Assembly: GCA_964017185.1 (NCBI GenBank)
Contig: OZ024876.1
Span: forward strand, 13,021,726-13,085,725
Length of the DNA stretch: 64,000 nucleotides
Reading direction: 5' to 3'
Source of the DNA: Rugalucina vietnamica
Taxonomy: Eukaryota; Mollusca; Bivalvia; Lucinida; Lucinidae
This document shows, in pieces, positions 1-12,400 of this stretch; the first letter of the stretch is position 1; the number at the start of each line of letters is the position of its first letter. The position numbers were made by a program, and so were the translations under genes. A model generated the notes under the pieces. The model was not told where the DNA came from, did not search any database, and saw nothing but the letters and a program-made list of their open reading frames with translations.

Positions 1-210
1 TATGCATATGCGAAGACAAAGGCGCAGATCAGCTTCGCAATAACTGCGAAGCATGATCTGCACCATTGTTTTCACTACATGGATAGAACGATTCCTCTAC
101 TTTCTTAATCCAAAATTTCAAGCTTCTAGCCATCAGCTTCTGCGACTGAACAGATCGGTTTATGTCGGACCTGTTTGAAAACCACACTTGGTTTTCTCAT
201 GACATGGCTC
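1..210. mobile_element. GAGCC MITE, truncated at window edge
   Basis: Contains the family's internal hairpin (CAGCTTCGC...GCGAAGC) and the right half, ending in ATGGCTC. The left end is outside the window. Confidence 0.75.
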
Positions 211-372
211 AAGTGTCTGATAAAAAAAAAACAACACCAGAAAAACACACCATCTAGTATGGAGCTGTACTACAAAATAAGGTTTTTTCCTGCCAAAACT
301 TGCAATCTGCCAGATTTCCCAAAAGACTGTTGTAATAAAGAAATTAATGATTAAAGGTATAAAAGAGAAGAC

Positions 373-498
373 ATGAGGAGACATGGTGCAAGGCTTACCA
401 TCAGCGAGGCCCTTGGTCGACAGTCGGCGCTCGACCCACTGCAGTCAGGCGGACAAACGAACAGTGCAAGTCTCTCAAAAGCTGAGAAAGAAATTAAG
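373..498 (+). CDS. Coiled-coil gene, exon 1 (first visible)
   Basis: The frame opens at an ATG and ends in SKAEKEIK followed by a GTACCT donor. Its phase 0 end joins exon 2 (ALKGENDKLRKEL) into a continuous heptad pattern, which is the main reason to include it. In-frame codons continue upstream to about 357, where an AAAG acceptor with a poor pyrimidine tract is possible, so this may be an internal exon instead of the start. Confidence 0.65.
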
Positions 499-3400
499 GT
501 ACCTATTTTTATGAGCTTTGTTCCAACCTTATTTGTTGGTTCCCATTATGAAAACTTGCACATGTAATATTCAAAGATTTTTTCAGCTTTAAAAATTGAA
601 AATTTTATGCTGAAAAGTTTTGATATTTTTAGCTCGACTGCACGAAGTGCATAGAGCTATTGCAGTCACCCCGGTCGTCCACGTTCCCGTTCCCGTGCGC
701 GTGCGCGTTCCCGTGCGCGTCACACTTGCGTTAAAGTTTTCTAGAAGTCCATATCTTGACAACCACTCATCAGAAAGCATTCATACTCGGACCATAGATA
801 CCCTGTAGGGTTAGCTTTCATTCCATGGCATCGGGCCCCTGGGTCCAGGCCAGGGGGTGGGGCTGGAGGTTAAAATCTAGAACACCTTCAAAAATGGCAA
901 TTCTTGTGTTAAAGTTTTCTAGAAGTCCATATCTTGACAACCACTCATCAGAAAGCATTGATACTTGGGCCATTGACACCCTGTAGGGTTGGCTTTCATT
1001 CCATGGCATCAGATCCCTGGGTCCATGCCAGGGGGTGGGGCTAGAGGTTAAAATCTAGAACACCATTAATAATAATGGCTTTTCTGTGATATAGTATTCT
1101 AGAAGTCTATATCTTGAAAACTTTTTATCAGAAGGCTTTCATACTCGGACCATAGGTACCCTGTAGGGTTGCGTTTCATTTCATGGCATCGGATCTCTGG
1201 GTCCATGCCTGGGGGGTGGGGCTGGAGGTTAAAAACTAGAACACTGTAAAAAATAGATGTACTGCTGTTTAACTTTTACAAAGAGTCCATATCTTGACAA
1301 CAACTTATCATAAAGCATTCATACTTCATACACTTTAGGTTCCATGACATCGAACCTCTGGGTCGGAGTCAGGGGGGCGGGGCTAGAGGTCAAAATCTAG
1401 AACTCCCCGATTTTTTTTCTTTTTATTTCTTAATAGAAACAACTTAGGAAGATGGTTGGTCATTCATCTTTTGACTTTGTGACACTGACTTGTGTGTCAT
1501 GACGGTAAGGGTCGGTTGACCTACTTTCCATGGTTCAGTGATTTTGCCTTATATCTTGACACTCAATTAGTATTTGTTCTTACTTCTTTCAGATTATGAG
1601 TGAGTACGACCAGGCCTTTGACCCCAATATACTTATAGGTCACTGTGACCTAATTTCACGGTTCAGTGATTTTGCCTTATATCTTGACACTCAATTAATA
1701 TATTTTCATACTTTTTTCAGATTATGAGTGAGTATGACCAGACCTTTGACCCCAATATACTTATAGGTCACTGTGACCTAATTTCACGGTTCAGTGATTT
1801 TGCCTTATATCTCGGTACTCAAATGGTTTATGAACAAACTCCTTTCTAAGTATGTTTGCATATGACAAGACCTTTGACCCTGAAGTAGTCCTAGGTCACT
1901 GTGACCTTATTTCATGGTTCAGTGATTTTACCTTATATCTTGACACTCAATTAGTATATTTTCATACTTTTTTCAGATTATGAGTGAGTATGACCAGACT
2001 TTTGACCCCAGTATACTTATAGGTCACTGTGACCTAATTTCACGGTTCAGTGACTTTGCCTTATATCTCAACACTCAAGTGGTTTATGACCAAACTTCTT
2101 TCACACTATGTTTGCATATGACAAGACCTTTGACCCTAAAGTAGTCTTAGGTCAATATGACCTAATTTCACGGTTCAGTGATTTTACCTTTATATCTCGG
2201 CACTCAACTGGTATATGGACATACTTCTTTCACGATATGTATGAGTATGACAAGACCTTTGACCGTAAAGTATTCCTGGGTCACTGTGACCTAATTTCAT
2301 GGTTCAGTGACTTTGCCTTATATCTCGACACTCAGTTGGTATTTTTTCATACTTCTTTCTGATTATGAATGAGTATGACCAGACCTTTAACCCAAACATA
2401 CTTATAGGTCACTATGACCTAATTTCATGGTTCAGTGGTTTTGCTTTATATCTCAACACTGAATGGGTATATGATCATATTTCTTTCACATTATGAGTAA
2501 GTATCACTAGACCTTTGACCCTGAAATACTTATAGGTCAGTGTGACCTTATTTCACGCTTCAGTGATTTTGCCTTGTGTCTTGGCACTCAGTTGGTATAT
2601 ATATGAACACACTTCTTTCACAATGTGAGTGAGACCTGTTATAGTTAACTTTCATGGTTCAGTGATTTGCCTTATTGCATCAAGGTAAAAAGATGTATGA
2701 GCATAATGCTTTGGGTTACTGGTCGGGTTTGACCTTATGTTTGACAAAGGTCAGAAGCAGTCGAGCACGCTGTCCTGCGACAGCTCTTATTCTTATTTTT
2801 GCTCAAAACATAGATTGTGGGTACACGTTAGAACCACCTCAGCGAGTACCCACAATCTATGGTTTGGAGCAAAAATAGGTATTCCCCTGCAAACCCCAGT
2901 TTTGCTATGTAAAAGTGGGGTTTAAGGGGGTATACATTTCACGGACATGTTTTCCTGATGGTTTTAATAGATAGCTTGTATCCGCAATCATTTTTGAAGA
3001 AAAAACAAAGAAACGGCACAGCTGATTTATGCTTAAATGTTGTTTCAAATGCAAAAGAATGAGTTTCTCGTAATAATGATCATAGAGAGAAAAACTTTAT
3101 ATTTGTTATATTTTATCATTAGACTTTGCACAAGCCTACTTTATAATATAAATTAAGGTAGCAATTACACGTAATATTTCATAAGCATGTAAGCCAAACT
3201 TGTTGGATGAGAATCTTTTCCACTGATTGTTGTTTTAAATTACCGTTACACCCATCAGACTAATCTCTGTCATTCTAATGTGAGGAACATGTTTCTGAGC
3301 AGAGCCTTGATTAGCTGCTATGTATTGTATTTTAACATGCATAAAATCTTGACGATACTCTCAGTGTACTCTCAGTGTTTCAGGAGCTAATAACTCCTGA

Positions 3401-6400
3401 AACACTGAAGAGTATCGTCAAGATTATAATGATGATTTCAGCAAAACAATCGCAAATATTAATAAAGATAGAAAAGTAGAATCCATCATGATTGGTGTTC
3501 AGTGCAGACAGGAAGATTCCAACCAGAGGGTTCAGCGTTCTTATGGGAAACGAGGCTTGCCGAGTTCCACTGGGATGGTGTAACCGAGGGTTTGAATTGT
3601 TCCTGTCTCCACTGAACACCAATGATTGATTCTTTTTCTTACATAGCCTACTCCATGAAATATTCCTATTACTGGTAAAGTCACCTGGTACCATGCTTTA
3701 CCTTGTGTACATTACGTTGCACGGAAATGAGGTCAAATGTAAATAAATTGTTGTCAAAGTTTTGACAGAGGTAAGTAAGAAAAGTCAATCTGTCACAAAT
3801 ATAGGGATCATACACAATTTTTCATTCATTAATATTTGCTAGGTCTCGAGGGGAGTGTTGAAAACCGAGGGTGTAGCCTGAGGTTTTTAACACTCCCTGA
3901 GGGACCTAGTGAATGTTAATGAATGACAAAATCATTCATGATCGCTATTATTGCATAAACTCTGCACAAATGAAAGAAATAATGGTGCACTATATTTTAC
4001 AGCCTCATCACATTTTCATATGCGTAAAAGCTTTCATTTTTAGGCTCGTTCCGGGCAGACTTCAGTTTCTCATTATTAGCACTTGCTTTATGTGGTGCCC
4101 GGTAACGAGCATAAGTAAAAGCCATGTATTGACGGCATGTGCGCGCGTGAATTGCAGTATTAATACATGGCTTTCTCTTCATTAATAAACAGCTGTTAAT
4201 ATCGTGTGACACCGGTATTTTTGTAATAATATGTGTTAAAATTGTCTTGTAGGCATTAAAAGGAGAGAATGACAAGTTGAGGAAAGAACTAAATGATGTC
4301 AGGTATGTTTTTCTTTGTCATGGCCACTGAAAGTTTACTAGAAGGCTAGAAACTTTAAATTTTGGATTTAAGGAGAAGAAGGATTGTACGATCTGTGATG
4401 TAGAAACAAAGGCGCTGATCGGCTGTGCAGTTACTGCATAGCTGATCTCCACCTTTGTTTTTGCATATATGAAAAGCCGGGTTTCTCATGATGCGGAAGG
4501 GTGGTCGGGTGGGAATATGGGCCCCCACCCATTGAGGCTTAAAGAAATAGATGGGCTGCTTGTGCCTCCAGGCAAAGCTTATGCACTGCTGACTGTCCAT
4601 ATGATTATTGGTTAACCTCTCAGGTCTGAGCCTACACAGGATATGTGGTCCAAGTCAAGCATCCATACATATAAGCCTTATTGGCTTAGTTGGGTGGTTA
4701 TTTTTGAAGCACTTTTTGGATGACATCCTAATTTTGGATAAAAGTCCCATAAAATGGCGGCTATGTCCCGACATAACCATTGCTGTTTACTACCCAGGAC
4801 GTAAAGAATCAATTCAATCGAACAAACAAACAGTCATGATGCGGCTTGTTTTGTTTCTGTGTAGGTCATTATACAAGCAGTTGGTCGAGGAGAACGCCCA
4901 TGAGAGATATGATGAGAGGAGAGTTACGCTGTTAAAATCCCAGGTTATACAACTAGAGAGACAGGTGTGTATTTAAACCCAATGTCAAATTTTCTTGTGA
5001 CATGGTTGAATTTACCCATGTGTAATAAATGAGCCGCCTCATGAGAAAAACAACAATCTGCATGCGTGAAACCAGAGGCACAGATCAGCTTCGCTGTAAC
5101 TGCGAAGCTGATCAGCGCCTTTGTTTTCGCGACTCAGTACAATTACTGTACTTTCTTAATCCAAAATTTCCAGCATCTAGCCATCTTCTTTGCTTGTACA
5201 GCTCAGTTTGTGTCAGACCTGTTCGGCAACCACATTGTTGTTTGGTTTTCTGATGATGCGGCTCATTTAACGGACTTCGTTTCTTTGATTGAATTCCTGT
5301 AAACATTTTGTTGTGTCTCGGTCATCATGGGTTGTCTGAAGTTGCATATCAGCCAAACAAAACATAAATTAGGCGGCCCCAGTGGCTGAGAGGTTAAGAG
5401 TGCTTGTATTTCATTACCGCACTTAACCATTCGATCATCTCACCGCTGTTTCTGGTGTGGGTTCGAGCCCCGCTCTGGCCACATGTGAGACAAGCCAAGT
5501 TCTGCTTGCAGGTGTGTCAGGTGGTTTTTCTCGGGGTTCTCCTGTTTTCGCCCCACCTACTGATTGGCCCTTCTCATATGAGCTGAAATAATCTTGAAAG
5601 GGACGTTAAACTGAATATAAAAAAAAAGTGTTAGATAAACACTTGAGAAGTTAGAAGTAATTTTCACTTTTCCAAGTGTTTATTTCACTTTCAAAAAGTT
5701 TTTGCTGGCTACAAATAGAGCGTCTGGTACCACTGGTCTCATCTAGAGCTATTCTGTTTGCAGGTAGGTGATAGAATGTCTACTCCCATAATGTCTATTC
5801 TCAAAATGTCTATTCCCATAATGTCTACTGTGCCAAAATGCATATTCCCATAATGTCTACTGTATAAAAGTTTGAATAAATAGTTAAATTGTGCGTTATT
5901 TCAACAGTTTGAACTTTTTAGCTCACCTGAGCCGAAGATTCACAGGTGAGCTTAAAGTATACCCATGCTCCGTCGTTGTTGTTGTTGATGTCATCGTTGT
6001 CCACACTTTTCAAACATCTTCTCCTCTGAAACCGCTTGGCCGATCAAAGCCAAACTTCATGTAGAACATTCTTAGGAAGGGGGAGCTAAAGTTTGTTTAA
6101 ATGGTCCAGGTCACATGACCAAGATGGCAGCCATGGCTATAAATAGCAAAAATCTTTAAAAATCTTCTAGAACCAGAAGGCCTATGATTTTGAAACTTGG
6201 CATGAAGCATCAGGCAATGAAGCTCTCTGGATGACCTTGACCTATTTTATGGCAAGGTCAACATAGATCACCCATGCATTTGAATGGGGAAAATTGTTAA
6301 AATATGATTTTAAGGGCAAAAGTTGCAGGAAATGGGCAAGTAGAATATTTATGTTTATGAAAAAAATTGTCCCCAGGGGGTTGTCTGCCCCTGACCATAA

Positions 6401-9400
6401 TATTCAAACATCATCTGCTCTGAAACAGCATGGCCAATTAAAGCCAAACTTTATATGGAGGATTGTTAGGAAGGGGCAATGAGAGTTTGATTAAATGGTC
6501 AAGGTCACATGACCAAGATGGCCACCATGGCTATAAATAGCAAAAACCTTTAAAAATCTTCTTCTCCAGAACTAGAAGGCCTATGATTTGAAACTTGGCA
6601 TCAGGCAATGAAGCTCTACAAAGTTTGTATAAATCATGACCCTTGGATGACCTTGACCTATTTTACAGCAAGGTCAACGTAGGTTGTATGTGCATTTGAA
6701 TGGGGAAAATTGTTAAAATGTCATTTGAAGGGCAAAACTTGCAGTAAATTGGCAAATGGACTGAACTTTTATGATTTGAAAAAGAAACTGACTCCAGGGG
6801 TTGCTCTGACCCTGCCCTGGGGTTATATACATGTATATTACCATTCTAGTCAAACAAGTTTATTGGTATATTTCTCAGGTCTCAGGTGAGTGCTTACAGG
6901 ACCATTGGTTCTCTGGTTCATATTTTCAAACAAAATAGTCCACCATTCATTTAATTTAACCTTTATAAAAAATAAAATTTATTGAAACCACTATTTTATT
7001 ACAGTAGACATTTTGGGAGTAGACATTTTTGGCACTGTAGGCATTAGATAATCCCCTAGGGCGCTTGGCTTATATTTTCACAACTTTTATGGCTAACTTT
7101 AGGAAAGACAATGTGTGTCAATCTCACTTCGCGTGCAATGGATTGTGTTGTCTAAAAATTACTGAAATGGCAATTATCACTCGTGAATATACACACAGCC
7201 GATAGGGTTAGTAAACACATTAAGATTTCTATTAGAAAATATGATCTTTCAGTTTTAAATGGGCAAAAGACAGTTAATATTTATTGTTCTCATAGTACCA
7301 TAAAGAGAAACTGTAAGAAAATTGCACCTTGGCAAATGCCTGGCAATCAACTTTTTTTTTTTTTTCGTTTTCTTTTCTTGTAGTACCATAAAGGGAAACT
7401 GGAAGAAACCTAAACCTGGGTGAATGCCTTGCAAATGATCTTTTTATCAGCGAATTCACCCGCACATAACACCTAACAATAAAGGAATATATGGGTAAAA
7501 CAGCGCCTTGGTGCCCCCGTGATTTTTTAAATATTTTTTTTTAGAAGTGGGTGGGCAAAAAATTTGGGATCCTTAAGTGCCCTCGCATTATATCCAACAC
7601 CGCGTTAATTCAAGGCGTAAAGCGGGATTGCCTTGTAATAGATCTTAGATGAGCGTTTACAGGACAATTGGTCCTCTTGTTATGAAGAAATAAGCAAAAT
7701 TATCCTTTAATCCCCTAATTTGGCCTTGTTTCTGTTATTTTTCTAGATTTTACTTCTGAATGAGGCTCTTAGTGCTAGATCAGCTACTCTGTTGGAGGTG
7801 GAAAATGCTCTTACTTGGCTAGCTGACAAATTCAGGTAGAATTTTTTCTCATTATATGAGCCGCTTCGTGGGAAAACCAACAATGTGGTTTTTGACCAGG
7901 TCCGACATAAACCGACCTGTACAGTCACAGAAAAGAGCTAGAATCTTGAAATTCGGATTTAAGTAGCAGAGGAACTGTACTATCCCAGTAGCGAAAACAA
8001 AGGCGGTGATCAGCTTCGCAGTTACTGCGCAGCTGATCTGCGTCTTTGTCTTCGCCTAGGCAGATTGTTGGTTTTCCATGTGGCGGCTCATATGACACTT
8101 TGAGGCGGGATAGTGCTATGTTTGAGCTGTGTCGCAAGAAACCTGGTCTTCTAGGTTGCAAACCAGGTCTGACACAAACTGACCTGTATAGTCACAGAAT
8201 AAGTCTAGAAGCATGAAATTTTGGGTTTATAAACAGGTATTGTACTATCTGAAAAGTGAAAATAAAGGCGCTGATCAACTGTGCAGTTACTGTACAGGTG
8301 ATCTACACCTTTGTTTTTGCATATCTAAAAATCTGTGAGTTTTTTTCATGACACGGCTTATTTTTGCATGACATATTGAATACAAACATCGTTACATGAC
8401 TCGGGTAACCTGACTTTGAAAATGTGAAACCTCTATTAAGTGAAGTGCTCTATGAAAAAAAATAACATGGGAGCTGTACTGTGTCTTTTCTTTTTTGGAA
8501 ATTCTTAATCTTAATTTTCAAATACATGTATTTAACCATCTGTGGCTGTAGGGCCTGACTTTTCATGGGCCTGACCAGAAACCTTTTAGACAGAAAGAAA
8601 CTGATAGGATCCAAACCCTATAAATTCAACTAAAACTATACCACATGAGCCATGACACGAGAAAACTGGTCTTAGGGGTTTCCGACCAGGTCCAACAGAA
8701 ACCGACATGTTCAGTCCCAGTAGAAGGTTATAGGCCAGAAATTTTGGAACTAGAAAGTAGAAGAATTGTATTATCCATGGAGCAAAAACAAAGGCGCTGA
8801 TCAGCTTTGCAGTTACTGCGAAGCTGATCTGTGCCTTTGTTTTTGCCAAGGCAAAAATCCGGTTTTCTCATGACGTGGCTCACATGGCAGAAGGTAGGGG
8901 AAGCTGTAGAGCATCAGACTCGGAATTATAGTGAGATCCATAACTAACATTGCCTTTCAGTATATGAGCTGCACCATCTAAAATCCAAAATTTCAATCTG
9001 AGACTGTACAGCTTGGTCAATGTCGGACCTGTTCAGAAACCACATTGTTTTCTTGTGACGCGGCTCATATTAAAATTGATGAAAGCTGATAGTTTTTAAT
9101 GTACGAAACTACGAATATTATGAAAGCACTTATAGCTTTGTGGTACTATTTGTAGATCCTACATAACAAAAGACGTGAAGGGCCCTGATGTAAATGTTGC
9201 CAGATCTGACTTGACGCTGATGGTTGAGACGGCAGAATCTGCACGTATCAAACTATACAAACAGCTAGAGGTAGTATTTGAACCACCACGTGGGAAAACC
9301 AACAATGTGGTTTCCGAACAGCTCTGACACAAATCAGGCTGCACAGTCACAGAAGCAGGCTAGAAGCTTGAAATTTCTGATTTAAAAAGAGTAGGAAGTG

Positions 9401-12400
9401 TACTATCCGTGTAGCAAAAACAAAGACACTGATCAGCTTCGCGGTTACGGCGAAGCTGATCTGCGTCTTTGTTTTTGCATATGCAGATTGTTTGTTTTCT
9501 CATGAGGTGGCTCATTTCATGACAAAAAACATGCCCATGAAATATACAGATTTTTCCTAAGTTGTAAAAAGTGAAAAATTTCAGTTGAAAAGTTTTGAAT
9601 TTTTTAAAATGTTTCTCAAAACATAAATGCATGTATTGTTCATTTTATTATTTTTTGTTTATTTTGCATAAAAGCCCAAACAAGTAGCAAGTTGTTCCAG
9701 GACAGATCATTTCATCCTACAGCCTTATAGTGATTTCATCTTCATTTTGCTGTTCATTATGAAAATATGCGTATGTAATATACAGATTTGTCTTATTATA
9801 TAATAACTTGTAAAAATTGAAAAAATGACAGTAGAACTTTTTTATAAATACTTTTCTTATTCTTGCTTAAATCATAGATCGTGGGTACACATTAGAACCA
9901 CCTCGCCAAGGCAGTTCTAATGAGTACCCACAATCAGTGTTTTGGACAAAAAAAAAAAAAAGAAAAATAGGTATACTCCAGTTTTGCTACATAAAAGTGG
10001 GGTATAAGGGGTTTTCTTGCACACCAGATAGAGAAATCCTACATTTTACCCCATGTGAGAAATTCTTATCTCACCCTCGTTATCTCACCCCGGTCGCACC
10101 CTGCGTTCAAATGTTCTTTTTTAACACTGGTTGTATAGGACGTCACGTAATTTCGTCGCTAAGCGCACACATCACAATGACGTCAAAACGTTTTAAATCA
10201 AAATGGCGGACGCCGCGATTTTATCATTTTTCTAGGTAAATAGTATAAAAATCCATCTTCGCTGCATTAAGGTGAGCAAGAAAAAGAATCCATCATTCGT
10301 GTCGGTATGGATAGACAAATCTGTCCCTCGGGTCACAATTTGGCATCACTCGGCAAGCCTCGTGATGCCAAAATGTGACCCTCGGGACAGATTTGTCTAT
10401 CCATACCTGACACTCATGTAAGATTCTTATAATATATTACACTGAAACATTATCCTGATGTCTTAGTCATGTTGGTTGTCTCAGAATGAGCAATATGTTC
10501 CCATCAAGAGGCTTTTTTTTTCTATCCCAAAGAACAGAACAACAGAGAAACTGTCGAGACAGCTTTTGTTCTACAATGAATTTATCCACCCGTCTCGGCA
10601 GAATGATGTCACATTGTTGGACGTAGCATCTGGGAGTTTGGAGCATTTGAATATCAAACAAGTGGCAAGTAGAAGTAGAACTGTATCACAAGAAAACATA
10701 TCTTCTGGTTTTCCAGCCTAGTCTCAGGGTTATAAAACTTTTCATACTCCACTCTACTGAGACTAAAATTTATACTGCTCATAAATGTTAAATTGTTTGC
10801 ATTTTAACATTTATGAGTATGATAAATTTTCCACTTACTATGTTAGCATTTATGAGCAGTTGAAATTTCATGCTCTTATGAGCTTGAAAAAAGTTTGATA
10901 ACCTCAAGGTCAGGTCCAACACAATCCGGCTCATACAATCACAGAAGAAGGCTACAGGATTCAAATTTTGGATGTTAGAAGAAGGCATTGCAAATCATTA
11001 TGCTTCATTTCTGAAAATGGGGCAGTAATATGTTTTGCCTGTCCTATCTTATTATAGGTTGTAAATACCACAAATATCAGCATTAGCATAATGCTAAAAC
11101 AAAGCCACAGAGTGACTATTTGTGATTTATCCTATAGACATAGTACAGAGCCTATGGAGACAAAACCATGGTTAAATGAGTTAACGAAAATTAAACAATT
11201 GTTTACTTTTGTTTAAACAACACTTTTTAGACCAATTAATGAGCATCTCATTTAAATATTAAAATAGGCTGGTTTCCAGCCTACATATATAATCAATACT
11301 GGTAACCAAAACCATCCTGACCTTCAGGTCTTTAGTACACTTCATATGTGCCATGGCAAAACAAAGTCTATCTTTAGTGGCTGTACTTTCCATACCATCA
11401 TAATGAAGACACTGATAAGCTGCTCTGTTGTAAAACAGCTGATCTCACAGCTGATCTCAATCTATACATTTTGTATTTTGTACTAAAAGGTCATGTTCCT
11501 GCAAGATTATTTGCACTGGCTGATCACATGTAGATTTACAAAGGTACCTTTTTCATGGCCAATACAGGAAGTGTCACAGTGTCACAAGAGTACAAAGTTG
11601 TGTCACAACAAAACTCATCTTAATGAACATTACTTTTTGTACAGTTACAGTAAGACAAAGACACTGATCACCTGCTCAGTTGTAACAAGCTGGTCTGGAT
11701 CTTACAGTCTATAGGATAAAACAGATAATCAACTGATTTTTTCTTCAAGTGCTGTGTTTTGGAAATTAATTCATAGTTTGAGTGATCTTTCATCAGGACC
11801 CTTTTACTTGCCTTCGGCTTGTAAAAGGTCCTGATGAAAGGTCAATGAACTGTGAATTAATTTCCAAAACACAGCACTTGAAGAAAAAATTAGTTGATTT
11901 ATCTATAACATATTTATGTTCAGGACAGATTTATGTGAAATTTGCACCAAGTGTGCTGACTTACTGTTTAGTAAATGCTCATAACTTTTTAATAACATTG
12001 GCGATTCAACTGATTGAACATTTGAGCCACCCCATGGGAAAACCAACAATCTGCATATGCGAAAACAAAGGCGCAGATCAGCTTCGCGGTAACCGTGAAG
12101 CTGATCAGCGCCTTTGTTTTCGCTACTCGGATAGTACAATTCCTCTTCTACTTAAATCCAAAATTTCAAGCTTCTAGCTCTTTTCTGTGCTTGTACAGGT
12201 CGGTTTGTGTCGGACCTGTTTGGAAACCACATTGTTGGTTTTCCCACGAGGCGGCTCATTTAATGCTGTGAATTATGAAATTTTCATGCAGCTTTTTTTT
12301 GTGAATTTTCCTTTTCAGAGATATTTGCGACGTCTCAATGTGCGAAATAAATGGGTGTGTGTTTAGTCTTTATGGCAGATAGAGAGTCCATTTTGAAGTA

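Noticed and set aside
2108-2362. 84-codon frame in the 128-bp array
   Set aside because: It comes from the repeat period and is not kept in neighbouring units.
5372-5470. tRNA-Leu/Ser gene
   Set aside because: The promoter boxes are good, but the sequence continues into a SINE body and poly(A), with a truncated copy elsewhere.
12046-12177. Recurring peptide [17 protein letters not shown] in many frames on both strands
   Set aside because: It is the translation of the MITE hairpin, which reads through on both strands. It appears wherever the MITE does and has no common start or gene context.
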